Shown piece after piece: positions 11,901 to 23,900 of a stretch of DNA of 46,867 nt (its first letter is position 1; every line of letters begins with the position of its first letter). The DNA is from Diphasiastrum complanatum (lineage: Eukaryota > Streptophyta > Lycopodiopsida > Lycopodiales > Lycopodiaceae): positions 12,468,854 to 12,515,720 of the forward strand of contig CM055097.1 of the NCBI GenBank assembly GCA_029204225.1. The letters run 5' to 3'. Under the pieces are notes generated by a model that did not search any database, was not told the DNA's origin, and worked only from the letters and a program-made list of their open reading frames with translations. A program made the translations under genes and the position numbers.

Positions 11901-14900
11901 CTTAGAGATACCTTTGTATATGCTGGTCTCATGGTTGTCATTGCTTTAATCTGGCGCTAGCTTTATAATTCTCGTCTGTGAGGTCAATATTCTGGATCAT
12001 GACATTCGGGTCCCCAATGCTTGTGATGGCCACTAGCCTCAAATAATCTCAAGAACTGCCACCCTTTTCATGAATGTCAGAGTTCTGACACTTTGAGAGC
12101 AGTGCTAGTAACCACCGCAGAAGGCCCTATGCTGTTCTCTGGATGCTTTACACATGAATCCTTAGTTGACATTCAGATGCTCCGATCATTGATGGATATT
12201 TGTGAAGGGATATGTCGTACTTTTGTACTGTGCTGTGGTTGTCTTTGTTACACAAGAAAATTGATCATGCTAGAGTTAAAATACTGGTTAACTTGCTGTT
12301 ATCTGGCAAGGTTAAGATAAGCTTGAGTTCTGTTAGCACATATATCATTGTACATTGGTTACAGTTGGACCCGTTGAACTTGTGGCACCGTAAGAGACAC
12401 CTGTCAGCCTAGTATGCTGAGCACAGGGATTAGTCCTACTATGTTTCAGTTTACTTTAATCTTATTGGACCTCTTGATAATTAACCATAGCCAGATGTGA
12501 GTAGGGTGCTGAGAAATAAGAGATTGTACACGCTTGTTTTCCACCATTTTTAGAGCCGGTTGGATCAAAACTTTCCTCACTGAGGTCGCTGATAGGCTGT
12601 GAAGAAAATTCACTATTCTATTCTATCTCAGAGGAAAGATAAATTCTGAAAAGCTCAAAAATCAGAAGCAGAAAAGATCTCTGAAAGCTGTTGGATGGTG
12701 TTCAGCTGTGTCCAGCTGTGGACAGAACTAGATCAGATGGAGCGTGACTGTAGGGCTTGCACCCAAAATCCAAAGAAAAGGTGGAGAATCAACTGAGAAA
12801 TCTCAGATTTGCTCAAGACGCCATAACTGCAATAGGGAGGTCACATGAGGATTGAGCGCTGAGACTGGGCTGTAGCCTAGTGTTTGGAAGCCTCCTTCGG
12901 TGCATGAGCATGAGTGAGTGCGCTTCTTTGATCTCAACTATAGGATTTGTTCCTACCCAAAATCTATTGTGGAAGATAGCCAAGATCTCACCCATGATCC
13001 AATGGCCAGAATCTGATGGGGCACATTTTTCAGTTTTGAAGAAGAAGGGTAGACTTTCATTCAATTCGAGATGCAGTGAAGGGGTCCAAAGGCCAAATTC
13101 GTTTTCAAGGCCAATTTTTTTCAAAGTGAAGAAATAGTTCAAAAAGCCGTGTGTTTGTACTTTTATTGGGAGAAATGCATTCTGGAATCCTTTTCTCACC
13201 ATCCTAGTGTGCGGAACAAGAGGGACTCGGCAAGGTAATTTTTGGGTCATTTCGAGGCAGGACAGCCAAATTAGAGCCAGTTGTTGGCTGTAATTTCTGC
13301 ACAGTTCTGAAGTTGAAGTGCCTATCAGATACTACATGGTCCTACGACTCTGTTGCAAGTGATTTCGTGGTCAAATCACATTGGAGCTGTAAGTCTTGGC
13401 CAATATGGGCGAGTCAGTGCTAGGGGAGGCAAGCAAGCTTGATGGACTTACAGTTTCTGGAGGTTTAAGATGTAAACATCCTCATTGAGTTGTAGGAAAT
13501 TTTGATGGGGGAAGAGCAAATGCCAATTACCACTGAAGTGGAAATTAAGGCCTTTGAGAGGCGTGTGAGGCATGTGTACTCACTTTCATCAACCTATTGG
13601 TGAAATATCATGTGATCACTCTCATTTGTGAGGCAACTACACCTAGACAGGCATGGGATGCTTTGAAAGCACAATACGAGACATCAAATCCCTCTTGGAT
13701 ATTGTTCCTATGCACAAAGTTGAATTGTGTGTGCATGAATGAGGGTGATGCAATGGACGGATTCCTCAGCAAAATCAAAGTACTGAGGGATGAACTCCAT
13801 GCTATTGGTGAACGAAGTCGAGACGTGGAGCTAGTACAAACGACAATGAGCAACATGGCTGCAAGCTATTAGATGTTCATAGTTTTGAGTAAGAGATTGC
13901 CGATATTTGAGGAACGTCATGGTATCTTGTTACAAGAAGAACAAAGATGTGAGGTGGTGGTCAAGTGTTAGGAACAACATAATCACGAGGAAGGAAATGC
14001 TAGTTTGATCCACCCAGCCAATGCACTCTCGTATAGAATGCCCCTCCTAGCCAAGTGTGAGTTTGCATGCGGTAGGTGGTAGTTGTTGTTGACACCCACT
14101 ATTCATGCTGCATGCATGGGCTACTGATGCATGAGGAGTCCCAGTCCATTGCTGAAGGATTGCATGGCCCCCTACTATCATGCATGTGTCTGCATGGGCA
14201 TTACTGGCCCTCATAGCTACTACATGGTATGCATGCATGCCACTGACTCACACTGTCCTCTGCCTTCGGTGATTAGCTGCACCTAGAAGTACTGTTGGGT
14301 TGGTACAGTTACGGTCTCGTAACACTTCGTCCCCCTTTAAGAGCTATCTTGGTCCTCTAAGACAAAATCTTAACATAACTGTCGAAGTATGTTGCCTTTT
14401 TCCCAAGTGGCATTCTCAACTAGCTGATCCTTCCACTTGATTAAATATTCCTGATATAGGGTATGATGTGGTTGCGTCTCCCTAGAAATAAGAATGCTTT
14501 CTGGCTCATGTGGAAGTTGTTGAGAATCCACCCCTTCTCTTGATTATCATAACCAAGAAATAAACACTTGGTCGCCTTAGAATCCAATTTGCTCCTTGAA
14601 TCCTTAGGTATGTAAGAATAAGCAATACTCCCAAACACTCTCAAATGACTTACATCTGGCTTCCGACCCGTGTAAGCTTCCTTTGGAGTTCGATTCTCTA
14701 CAACCTTTGTAGGACTTCGATTCAAAAGATAAACCACCGTCTTAACTGCTTCACCCCAAAACATATTTGGAAGATTTTTACTCTTGAGCATACTCGCAGT
14801 TTCTACTATAGACCGGTTCTTTCTTTTTGCAACTCCATTTTGTTGAGGCATGTCCGTATTTGCAAATTGTCTCTTTATACCTTGATCCTTGCAAAACACC

Positions 14901-17900
14901 TGAAATTCCGTAGAAAGATACTCTCCCCCTTTGTCCGAGCGAAGTATCTTAATTTGTCTATCTGTTTCTTTCTCCACCTGTGTCTTAAACCATGTGAAAT
15001 ACTTGAAAGCTTCACCCTTATTCTTCAAAAGATAGATCCGTGTCTTCCTAGAATAGTCATCCACAAACACCATAAAGTAACTTGCTCCCCCATAAGATTG
15101 AGTCCTCATAGGACCACACAAATCTGTATGAACAAGTTCTAAAACATTTTTCGCCCTGAATGTACTAGGCAAAAATTTCTTCATATGATGCTCGCCTAAG
15201 ACACAGCCTTCACAAACCTTGTGATAAAAAACGACTTGAGGTAAACTTGTAACCATGTTAAATTTCCTCAAGACTTGTAGACTTTTGTAATTCAGATGTC
15301 CAAACCTTTCGTGCCATAACTTACTCAATGATCCAATATCTGCAACAGTTGCATGATGATCCATCACCTGAGCTTGAAGTTTATACAACCGCCCTGCAAA
15401 TATGCCCTCAGCTACTACTTCTTTATTTTTCCTCTTGATGAGACACCGCTGTTCATCAAACTGCACCACCATGTGTTGCTTTGCAATAGCTGATACTGAG
15501 AGTAAGTTTTTCTTGATTCCTGGTACATAAAGCACATCCTTTATGTTTCCAATCTTCCCTGAAGGTAGTTGTACTTGTATTTGTCCAACTCCCTTTATAT
15601 CATATGTGTAGTTGTCCCCCAACTTCACATTTGACCCATCATCTAATTTTTGAAAATTAGATAGCCAGTCTCGCCTAGGTGTCATGTGCTTCGAAGCTTC
15701 CTAATCAATAAACCAATAGTCATCTTCCTTCGAGAAGCCACCACCAGAAGATGTCGATGCCGAAAACAACTCATAGTCTTCAAGATCAAAGCACTCAATT
15801 TTGCATTAGATGTTTCTTCTTCTTTAGCAAAATTCCCATCCTGCTTTTTCTTGAATTTGTTGTGCCAGCACTCCTTTGCATAATGTCCTAATTTTTCGCA
15901 AATAAAGCAGTTTCCTTTTCGAACCACTTTCTTTCCATCTTCTGATCGATTTGATTGATTCTCCTCCATATCTTGTTGCTTTTTCTTCTTCTTCTTCTCT
16001 TTTCCACCCTTCTTGGGACTTTGCTCTTGCTTCTTTGCCAGCAATGCCTGTTCCTTGAAATCGTCCCTGTTGACAATATTTTGTGCCAACTGAATATGGC
16101 TTTAACCTTACTAGGGTCCATCTTAATCCCATCTGCCGAGATTTTAATGTGACCCAAATAAGCTACTTCTTCAACGAAGAATGCACACTTAGGTTTCTTA
16201 GCATAAAGCTTATGCTTTCTAAGCAGTCGAAACACCTTTCTGAGGTGTTTAAGATGCTCCTTCCTCGTTTTACTGTAGATGAGGATGTCAAATACGACTA
16301 CAAACTTACCCAAGTATGGTCTGAGGACACTGTTCATCAAGGTCCCAAATGGCATCACCTTAAACTCATAATGACCGTGACGAGTCCTGAAAGCTGTTTT
16401 TGGGACATCTTTCGTTTTTCTTCATTCTTTGTTCGGCTGACCCGATACGGAGGTTCAGAAATAGGTGCTGTACCTGATACTAGGTTTATTACATGATCTA
16501 CATCTCTGCTAGGTGGTAAACCATGCAGTAAATCTTCAAGAAAAACATCTTTAAATTTAGACAATAAAGTTTCTAATCTATTTACTTGCTGCTGTAAAAA
16601 ACTAGAAATAGAAACTTCTGGAAAGAACTGAAGGTCACATAAGTATCCCCGATTAACTGATAGAACTCTGAACTGCAGACCATAGGACTGTTGGGAACAT
16701 CATGCTCCCCCTGCAACTGGATCTCTCTGCCATTACGCTAAAAGCTGAGGGTGTTCTCCTGATAATTTATGTGGAGGGAAGGCCCTAAGCTGAAAAGCCA
16801 ATCTCTCTCGAGAACAAGGTCTGTACGATCCAGGTGCATTATCTGAAAGTTAATTTCATCTTGATACCCTTGAATATCAAGATTTAAACTGCTTACCATA
16901 GTTTTCCAAATTTTCTTGTCTTCACCCTTAGCCAATGAAACTATGTACCTATGTTGACTAGGTACCTCTGGAAGTTTGAGCTTCTTAACTAGGGTGTAGT
17001 TGATGAAATTATGGGTTGCCCCATCATCAACCCTGACTCTTACTGACTGGTTGCCAATTTTACCATGCATACGTACTAGGTCATGTGGCCCAAAGCTAAA
17101 GGGTCTCGCTAGCATTGCAGAAGTTAATTAGCAACAATGTTCGTGATCTTCATGAAACACTTTTATCTCGGAAGCTGTCGAGTCACTTGGGAAGCTTACA
17201 GTCTGAACAAGATGGACTTGTTTTTTATCTTGCTTATCTAGGGACACTGTCTAACTGTGTGACCCTTCCATACACACAAAGCACAAACGTTCTTGTTTGG
17301 CTTTCTCAAAATCTTCTGGTTTTAAGGGCTGTATGAGTGATGGACGTTTCTGAGGAGCTTCATTCTTAACTTTATCTTCTTCTTTCTTTTTAAAAATTTC
17401 TATTTAAATTGAAAGTGTCCAGTTACGACTCTATCTTGACCTCGGCACGGCCGGTTACCAAAGGGCCTGAGGCCTAGTGTTGCAAGGGTCGTTGACCGAC
17501 AAGGACATCTGTCCCAAGTAGGGACCGGTGCGTCACAAGCAGTGATCTGGCCGCCTGACAAGCTGTCAGAGATGTGGTGTGTCTTGACCGTTGGGACCCT
17601 AGCCCTCAGTGACGAGATGCTAGCCGGCAAGTGGTCGGGGTGACCAAGAGGGTCATAGGTCTTTGGTGGGGCACGGGGGTGGTACCCTATGAGTCACTCA
17701 AATGAAGAAGTGGGGAAATTGATGCCCTGCAATGGATTGTTGGTGAATAGGGAGCTTTTGCCTTGATTTGAGCCAAAAAAAATAGGGATTTACATATCTG
17801 AAAAAAAATTGAACATAAAAAAATGAATTTTGTAGAAAACTGAAAAATGGCCATAACTTTCTCTACGCTTATCGGATTGCTATGAGATTTCGGCAGGTGC

Positions 17901-20900
17901 TTGGGGGTGCTGAATCGCTGCTAGCAAATCTGAGAAAAGATTTTGAAATCACTGATTTTGCTCCAAAAAACAGATTTTGGACGTTTTTTTAGAGCTTTTG
18001 GAGTTGAAACATCATAACTTCTTTGCCATACGTCCGTTTGACCTGAGATTTGGCACGGAGAATCCTTACAGGAGGGCGAACTACTATAGTAGTACCTTCA
18101 GCTGTTTGAAGACCTGAGCGTCCATAACTTCGCTTTGATTTGGTGCTGTTTTTTCACCTATTTTCTCAAAAAATCGACAAAACTTCAAATTTTTCCGGCA
18201 ACCTCTTCATCAGTCATCCATACTACGTCTTTGGGAACCAGGGAGTGATCTATCTTTGTTGATTTATTTTGCTTTCCGTTTTCCCTTTTCATAAGAAAAA
18301 TCGTATTTTTGGTTTTTGTTGGTGTACATTCAGAAAGAGAGTGTTTTTTCTGTGCCCTTTTTGTTCATTATGGAAGATGATAGAGTTGATATCTCGCTTA
18401 GCCCTCCTGTTGCCCTCCAATCACCACCACCCAGCCCTGTGCTTAGCCCTGACCGTAATCCGCCTACAGTGGCTGCTCGTTCGCCTGCTAGTACTTCCCC
18501 TTCTGTGCAAGCTCGCATGGATAGTGTGGAAAAGACCGTCGCAGAGATGCGAGCGATGATGGTAGCTGGTGGTTATGCGTCTTCCTCACAATATGCTCCG
18601 CCTTATCCGTCTTCTGCTGTTCGTCCTATGTTACCTCCACCTTACCCAGAAGACAAAGATATTAAGCCTACCCGTTTCGCAGGAAACACTCCCCAACGCA
18701 ATACTGATATCGTAGATTAGTGGTTGCATAAGTGGGAGGAATATTTTGATTTGAAGTGGTCCCCAACTGATGAGGGTTGGCGGGTCCGCAAAGCTGCTTA
18801 CCATTTCACTGATTTTGCTGACAGGTGGTGGCGCAAGTTGTTGAAGTCTAATCAGGCTCCATCCACCTGGCTTGAGTTTAAGCGAGCTTTCAGATCTCAC
18901 TTTATTCCTCCACATGATGCTTGGCTTTTGCATCGTCAGGGGCAGTACATGGTGCAGAAATATGTCGATAAGTATCGTGAGACGCTTATCAAGATCCCAG
19001 AAGAGATTCCTGAGTGGCTAGTAGTCCACAAGTTCATATTTGGCCTTCGTGAAGAGTTGAGGGCTTCAGTGCTTAATGAAGGAAGAGGCAGTTGCTACAG
19101 CTCTCAACTTTTAAGGTAATGTGCGCACCAAGGCTGAATCTGGACCGCCAAGTTGGCCTCAGAAGAAGGGTTCGCAAAAGTCTGGCCAAGCTGGTCAGAA
19201 GGGCTTTTTGCAGAAGGATCCTATCCAGATGCAGCAGACTTTGAAGCGCAAGGCGGGAACTCCTATGGCTCGTCGTGCTTACGACAAGTCTCCCCTTAGT
19301 CCTGAGCAAAAGGAAAAGGCCAAGAAAGACGAATTATGTTTTTTCTGTCTTGGCAAGCATCTTTTCAAAGATTGTCCTTGACGTACGGGCAAGAAGCTCC
19401 ATGTTATGCAACGTCAAGATGAGGGCAAGGATGAGGAAATTTTGGATGATTTGTTGGTAAGTGAAGATGAGGACACTCATCGTGTCATGACTATTTCGGT
19501 GTGGAAGCTTGTTCCAGAGTCACCAGTTTGTTATTTGTCCACCAAGGCGCGTGAAGCTTATGAGTTTCCAGATAGTGAACTGATACGCATGAGAGGGAAG
19601 CTGGAAGGTCATGACTTGCTCGTCTTATTTGACACCGGTTCCTCGCATAATATTATCAATTCTCGCGTGGTGAGGAAGTTTCGCTTAGTTACTGTTCCAT
19701 CTGATTACCGGTATATTGTTGAGATGCCAGATGGTAAGGGAACAAAGGTTTGGTATGAAAGAATCTCTCGGGCGCCTTTGTCTATTCTATATCGAGAAGT
19801 TAGATTTTGAAATTACTAAACTAGCTAAGTTTGATATTGTACTTGGTAAGCAGTGGCATGCAAGTAAGCAGCCCGGTATAGATTTTAAGTCACATGTGTA
19901 TAAGTTTGGGCATGAGGGTATGTCTCATGTCTTAAAGGGGGAGAGACCATCTGTTGAGGGTCCTCTTGTTACCTGTATGCAAATAAAGAGAATGGAGATT
20001 CAGTATTTGTGGTTTTGTTATGTGAATGTTGATTCCAGTTTTGATTCTTATGTTGATAATAATCAGATAAGCACACTCACTAATAAACCACAAGAAGCTT
20101 CATTTACTTTTGCATCCCCTAGTATGTAGGCCTCCTTATAAGATGAGCCTAAAAGAGGAAGAGTAAGTCAGAAAGATGTTGGAGGAGTATCTCAAGCTGG
20201 GGTTACATCCGTCCTAGTTATTCACCTTTTGCCTCTCCTATTTTATTTGTCAAGAAAAAGATGGTAGTTTCCGGATGTGTGTAGATTACAGAGGATTGAA
20301 TAAGATCACTGTAAAACATAGGTATCCGATGCCTAGGATTGATGATCTACTGGATTTGTTGCAAGGTGCAACCATTTTCAGTAAGATAGATCTCAAAAGT
20401 GGATACCATCAAATAGGGATTCGAGATGAAGACGTCCAGAAGACGGCCTTCCGAACCCGTTTCGGTCATTATGAGTTTTTGGTTATGCCATTTGGGCTAA
20501 CCAATGCCCCAACCACGTTCATGATGCTCATGAATGATGTCTTGCGAGACTATATGGGCAGGTTTGTCGTCAATTTTATTGACGATATATTGGTTTTTAG
20601 TAAAGCGGTCAAGGAGCATGAGATTCATCTCAAGACCGTATTTGGCAAGTTACAAGCTTCTGCCTTGTATGCCAATGCTCAGAAGGCAGAGTTGTGTAAG
20701 ACTTGTGTTGAGTATTTGGGTCACGTAGTGATAGCTGAGGATATCTCTGTTGACCCAACCAAGGTGGTTGTGGTTAAGAAGTGGCTGAGGCCTGCCGATA
20801 TACGACAATTACAATCTTTCTTAGGCTTTTGTAAGTTCTACCAGTGGTTTGTTAGGAATTGTTCCTGGATAGCTGCTCCTCTAACGGACCAGTTACAGAA

Positions 20901-23900
20901 AAACAACATTGTGGTTCGATGGGATGCTGAAGCTCAACAACGTTTTGAGAACTTGAAGGAGAAGGAGTCTGTGGCCACGGCTCCAGTCCTCAAGATTGTA
21001 GATACCCAGAAACCTTTTGACCTAGAGACGGATGCAAGTGGCATTGCCGTAGGTGCAGTGTTGAGCCAAGACAAGAGGGTAGACCAGTAGCCTTTGAGAG
21101 TAAAAAGTTGACACCAGCTCAACAGAGATATCCTACACACGAGCAAGAGCTGTATGCGATTATACATGCGCTCAAGGTGTGGAGGCATTATTTATATGGC
21201 GCCGAGTTTTATGTGCACATAGATCATCATACTTTAAAGTATTTTTGCACTCAGCCAGATTTGAAAGGCCTCCAAGCTCGGTGGGCCGAGCTGATGCAGG
21301 AATTTCACTTGGAAATTCGCTTCCGAAGAGGGAAGGAAAATGTGGTCGCTGATGCACTATCTCGTATACTGCATCAGATGAGCTTTACTGTGGTTGACAG
21401 TGGTCTCATGGAGGAGACTAAGAAGGCTCAAGAAAAGGATCCGCATTGTCAGTGTGTGTGGCCTAATGCGCGCAAAGTAGTTGACCAAACGGAAGAGTCA
21501 GTTGAGGTTGTCGCTTCCGTAGAGGCACACACCAGTACATATCTAACATACACCGTGAAGGATGGTATGTTAATGAGAAATGGAAGAGTTTTCGTGCCAG
21601 ACGTGAAGGATCTTCGTCGTAAGATACTTCATGAATGCCATGATAGTCCCTGCGCAGGGCACCTTGGTATTGATAAGACTAGTGAGCTTTTAAGAAGGCA
21701 TTATTTCTGGCCACGATTGCAGCGAGATGTAAGAGAGTATGTCCAGCGTTGCACGGCTTGTCAAGTGAACAAGGCCGAGAGAGTAAGTCCTTCGGGCTTG
21801 CTACATCCACTTGAGATACCTACAGGAGGGTGGGAAAGCATCTCTATGGATTTTATTGTTGGGATACCCAAAACCTAGAAGGGATTAAATTCCGTTATGG
21901 TAGTGGTAGACAGGTTTTCCAAGATGGCTCACTTCATCGCAACGACCAAGAAGGTTACAACTCTGCAAGTTGCTGAGTTGTTTATTGAGAATATTGTCAG
22001 GTTGCATGGCCTTCCGAAGTCCATTGTTTCTGGCAGGGATCCAAAGTTTACGGGAAACTTCTGGATTGAGGTGTTCGCCAAGCTGGGAACACAATTGCGG
22101 ATGAGTAGCTTTGAGCATCCTCAACATTACTGTTCTTTCCCAGGCTTCCCAGGCTCTATCAAGTTCATTTTCAGGTAGAAACTCTCGTAGGAAGGTCTCT
22201 TCAAAAGCCTTCCATGACCGGGGGGTCTGCCTGGTCTCCTGGAGGTTTAACCACCACTTATAGGCCATGGGTCCTAGGGAAAGACTGGCCTCGATTGCTT
22301 GCAAATGGTCAGGGGTCTGTTTAAGAGCATGAATGTTCTTCCATTTGCTGAGGAAGGTATGTAAAATGTCTGCATTTCTATCCTTCTCTTCCCCAATAAA
22401 AGTAGGAGGTTTTAAGTCTTTAAAGACACCGGGATGAGACCGAATAGGCTCACCCGATATTGATGGAAGTGGTGAAGGGGACGGTTGAGAAGTGGAAGGG
22501 AGACTTCCTTTCGCGAAGCTCAAGATTAAATCTTTGAGCTCGGCGAACAAGTCTTCCACACTGGATTTGAAAAGCCAGTTTCAATTCATCCACCTTTGTT
22601 ACCAAGTGGAGGTACTGCTCCTTGGTAACCAAATCGTCGAGTTCTTCGGCGAATTGTTCCTATTCTTCCACTTCCATGGGTTCTTTCCCTTTATTGAAAA
22701 CCAAGGCTTATAAAAGTTTCCAATTCGTCGATGCCTCTCTCCGGGGATTGATTAGGTCCCTGAGGAGTTCTCATTTTCAGAACGGAAAGAGATGTACCTT
22801 AGATTCTGACTGAAATAAGAAGAAAGATTGATTGAGCTGGAAAAAACGAAAGCAGAATACTTAGCTCTGTCTTAGGACTGTACTTCCAAAGAGAAAAGCA
22901 AGAAACTCCTCAGTCTTTCCTCGGCTGTGCAATCTGTCTCCTCAATCTGCATGCAACAACTGAAGGTAAATCCGGAAAGTCTGACTGCAACAACATTCTT
23001 GAAGAAATCCTGGTTCCCTCCCTCGAAATTGATGAACTTTCTGGACTCCTATCTCAGAAACCCTCGCTGGTAGAGTTGTGGGTCTGCTGTCCCCAAAAAC
23101 CGGAATTGAAGGTCTGAATTTGCAAGAAAAAATCAGATTTTGATTGCTAGCTACCCTCGCTGTCAGACTAGTAGCCCTGCTGCTCCAAAAAACTCAGGTT
23201 TGAAGCCCAAAAAGTGCTCTGAATTTCTGGATTTGTAGAGGGAAACTGCTCGCTGATCTGTCTGCAGATGTGGGACCTCTGATTGGTAGAATAATCCACC
23301 CCAAGGCTTTCTGAAAAACAGCGATGGATATGCAAATTCCTTTTTCCCAGTCCAGCGCTGACCCTGCCTCTGATTTTGCTCTAAAAATCTGTTGACAAGG
23401 GAAGGATTTGATACTGCAATCACAGCGATGGACCTGCAGTTCTATTCTGGTCTGAAATCCGCTTGATCTGCAAGAAATTCCTCTGAAATTTGCAGCGATG
23501 AAGCCTGGATTTACAACGATGGATCTGTCCACCTACTCCTATCCTAAATCCGCTCAGTAATCAGGAAATTACACTTGGAAAACAGTGATAGATAGCTGGT
23601 TCTGCAGCGATGGATCTCCCCCACTATTTTTTGAAAGTTAGAAGATTGTTCTATACACTCTGATAACTTTCTCTCTTGCTGAAAACTAAACTCCCAAAGA
23701 TGGAGATGGCTCTGATACCAGTATTAGAGATCTAAACACCACAGTAGAGCAAACACTAACTGATCCACCCAACCTTGCCTACTCCCTGATATGGAGTAAG
23801 CCCCTCCTAGCCCAGTGTGAGGACTGGTAGCATGCATACTGCCAAGTGTCGGCCATGTGGCACTGACGTGGCCGACTGTACGTCGGGACCCAACGTGGGG

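Larger units (their letters stand above)
17401..22106 (+). mobile_element. Ty3-gypsy element inserted in another gypsy's gag, 3' truncated
   Basis: The order LTR/leader (17401-18369), gag (18370), zinc knuckle (about 19340), protease (19406), RT (20130), RNase H (about 21000-21360) and integrase (21600-22106) is that of a Ty3-gypsy element. It ends abruptly inside the integrase core at 22106, against minus-strand gag. The RT catalytic box FIDD at 20575-20586 is intact, but stops and frameshifts occur at about 18718, 19379, 19808, 20130-20270, 21088 and 21876. Confidence 0.85.

Noticed and set aside
12813-13250. 145-codon minus-strand open frame
   Set aside because: It lies in DNA that precedes a copia gag on the other strand and has no recognisable motif. 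A chance frame in leader DNA is more likely.
14645-15142. 165-codon forward open frame
   Set aside because: It is the antisense shadow of the copia integrase on the minus strand.
23708-23720. Possible tRNA fragment (TGGTATCAGAGCC)
   Set aside because: It sits at the end of an LTR and is a primer-binding site. No cloverleaf can be formed around it.
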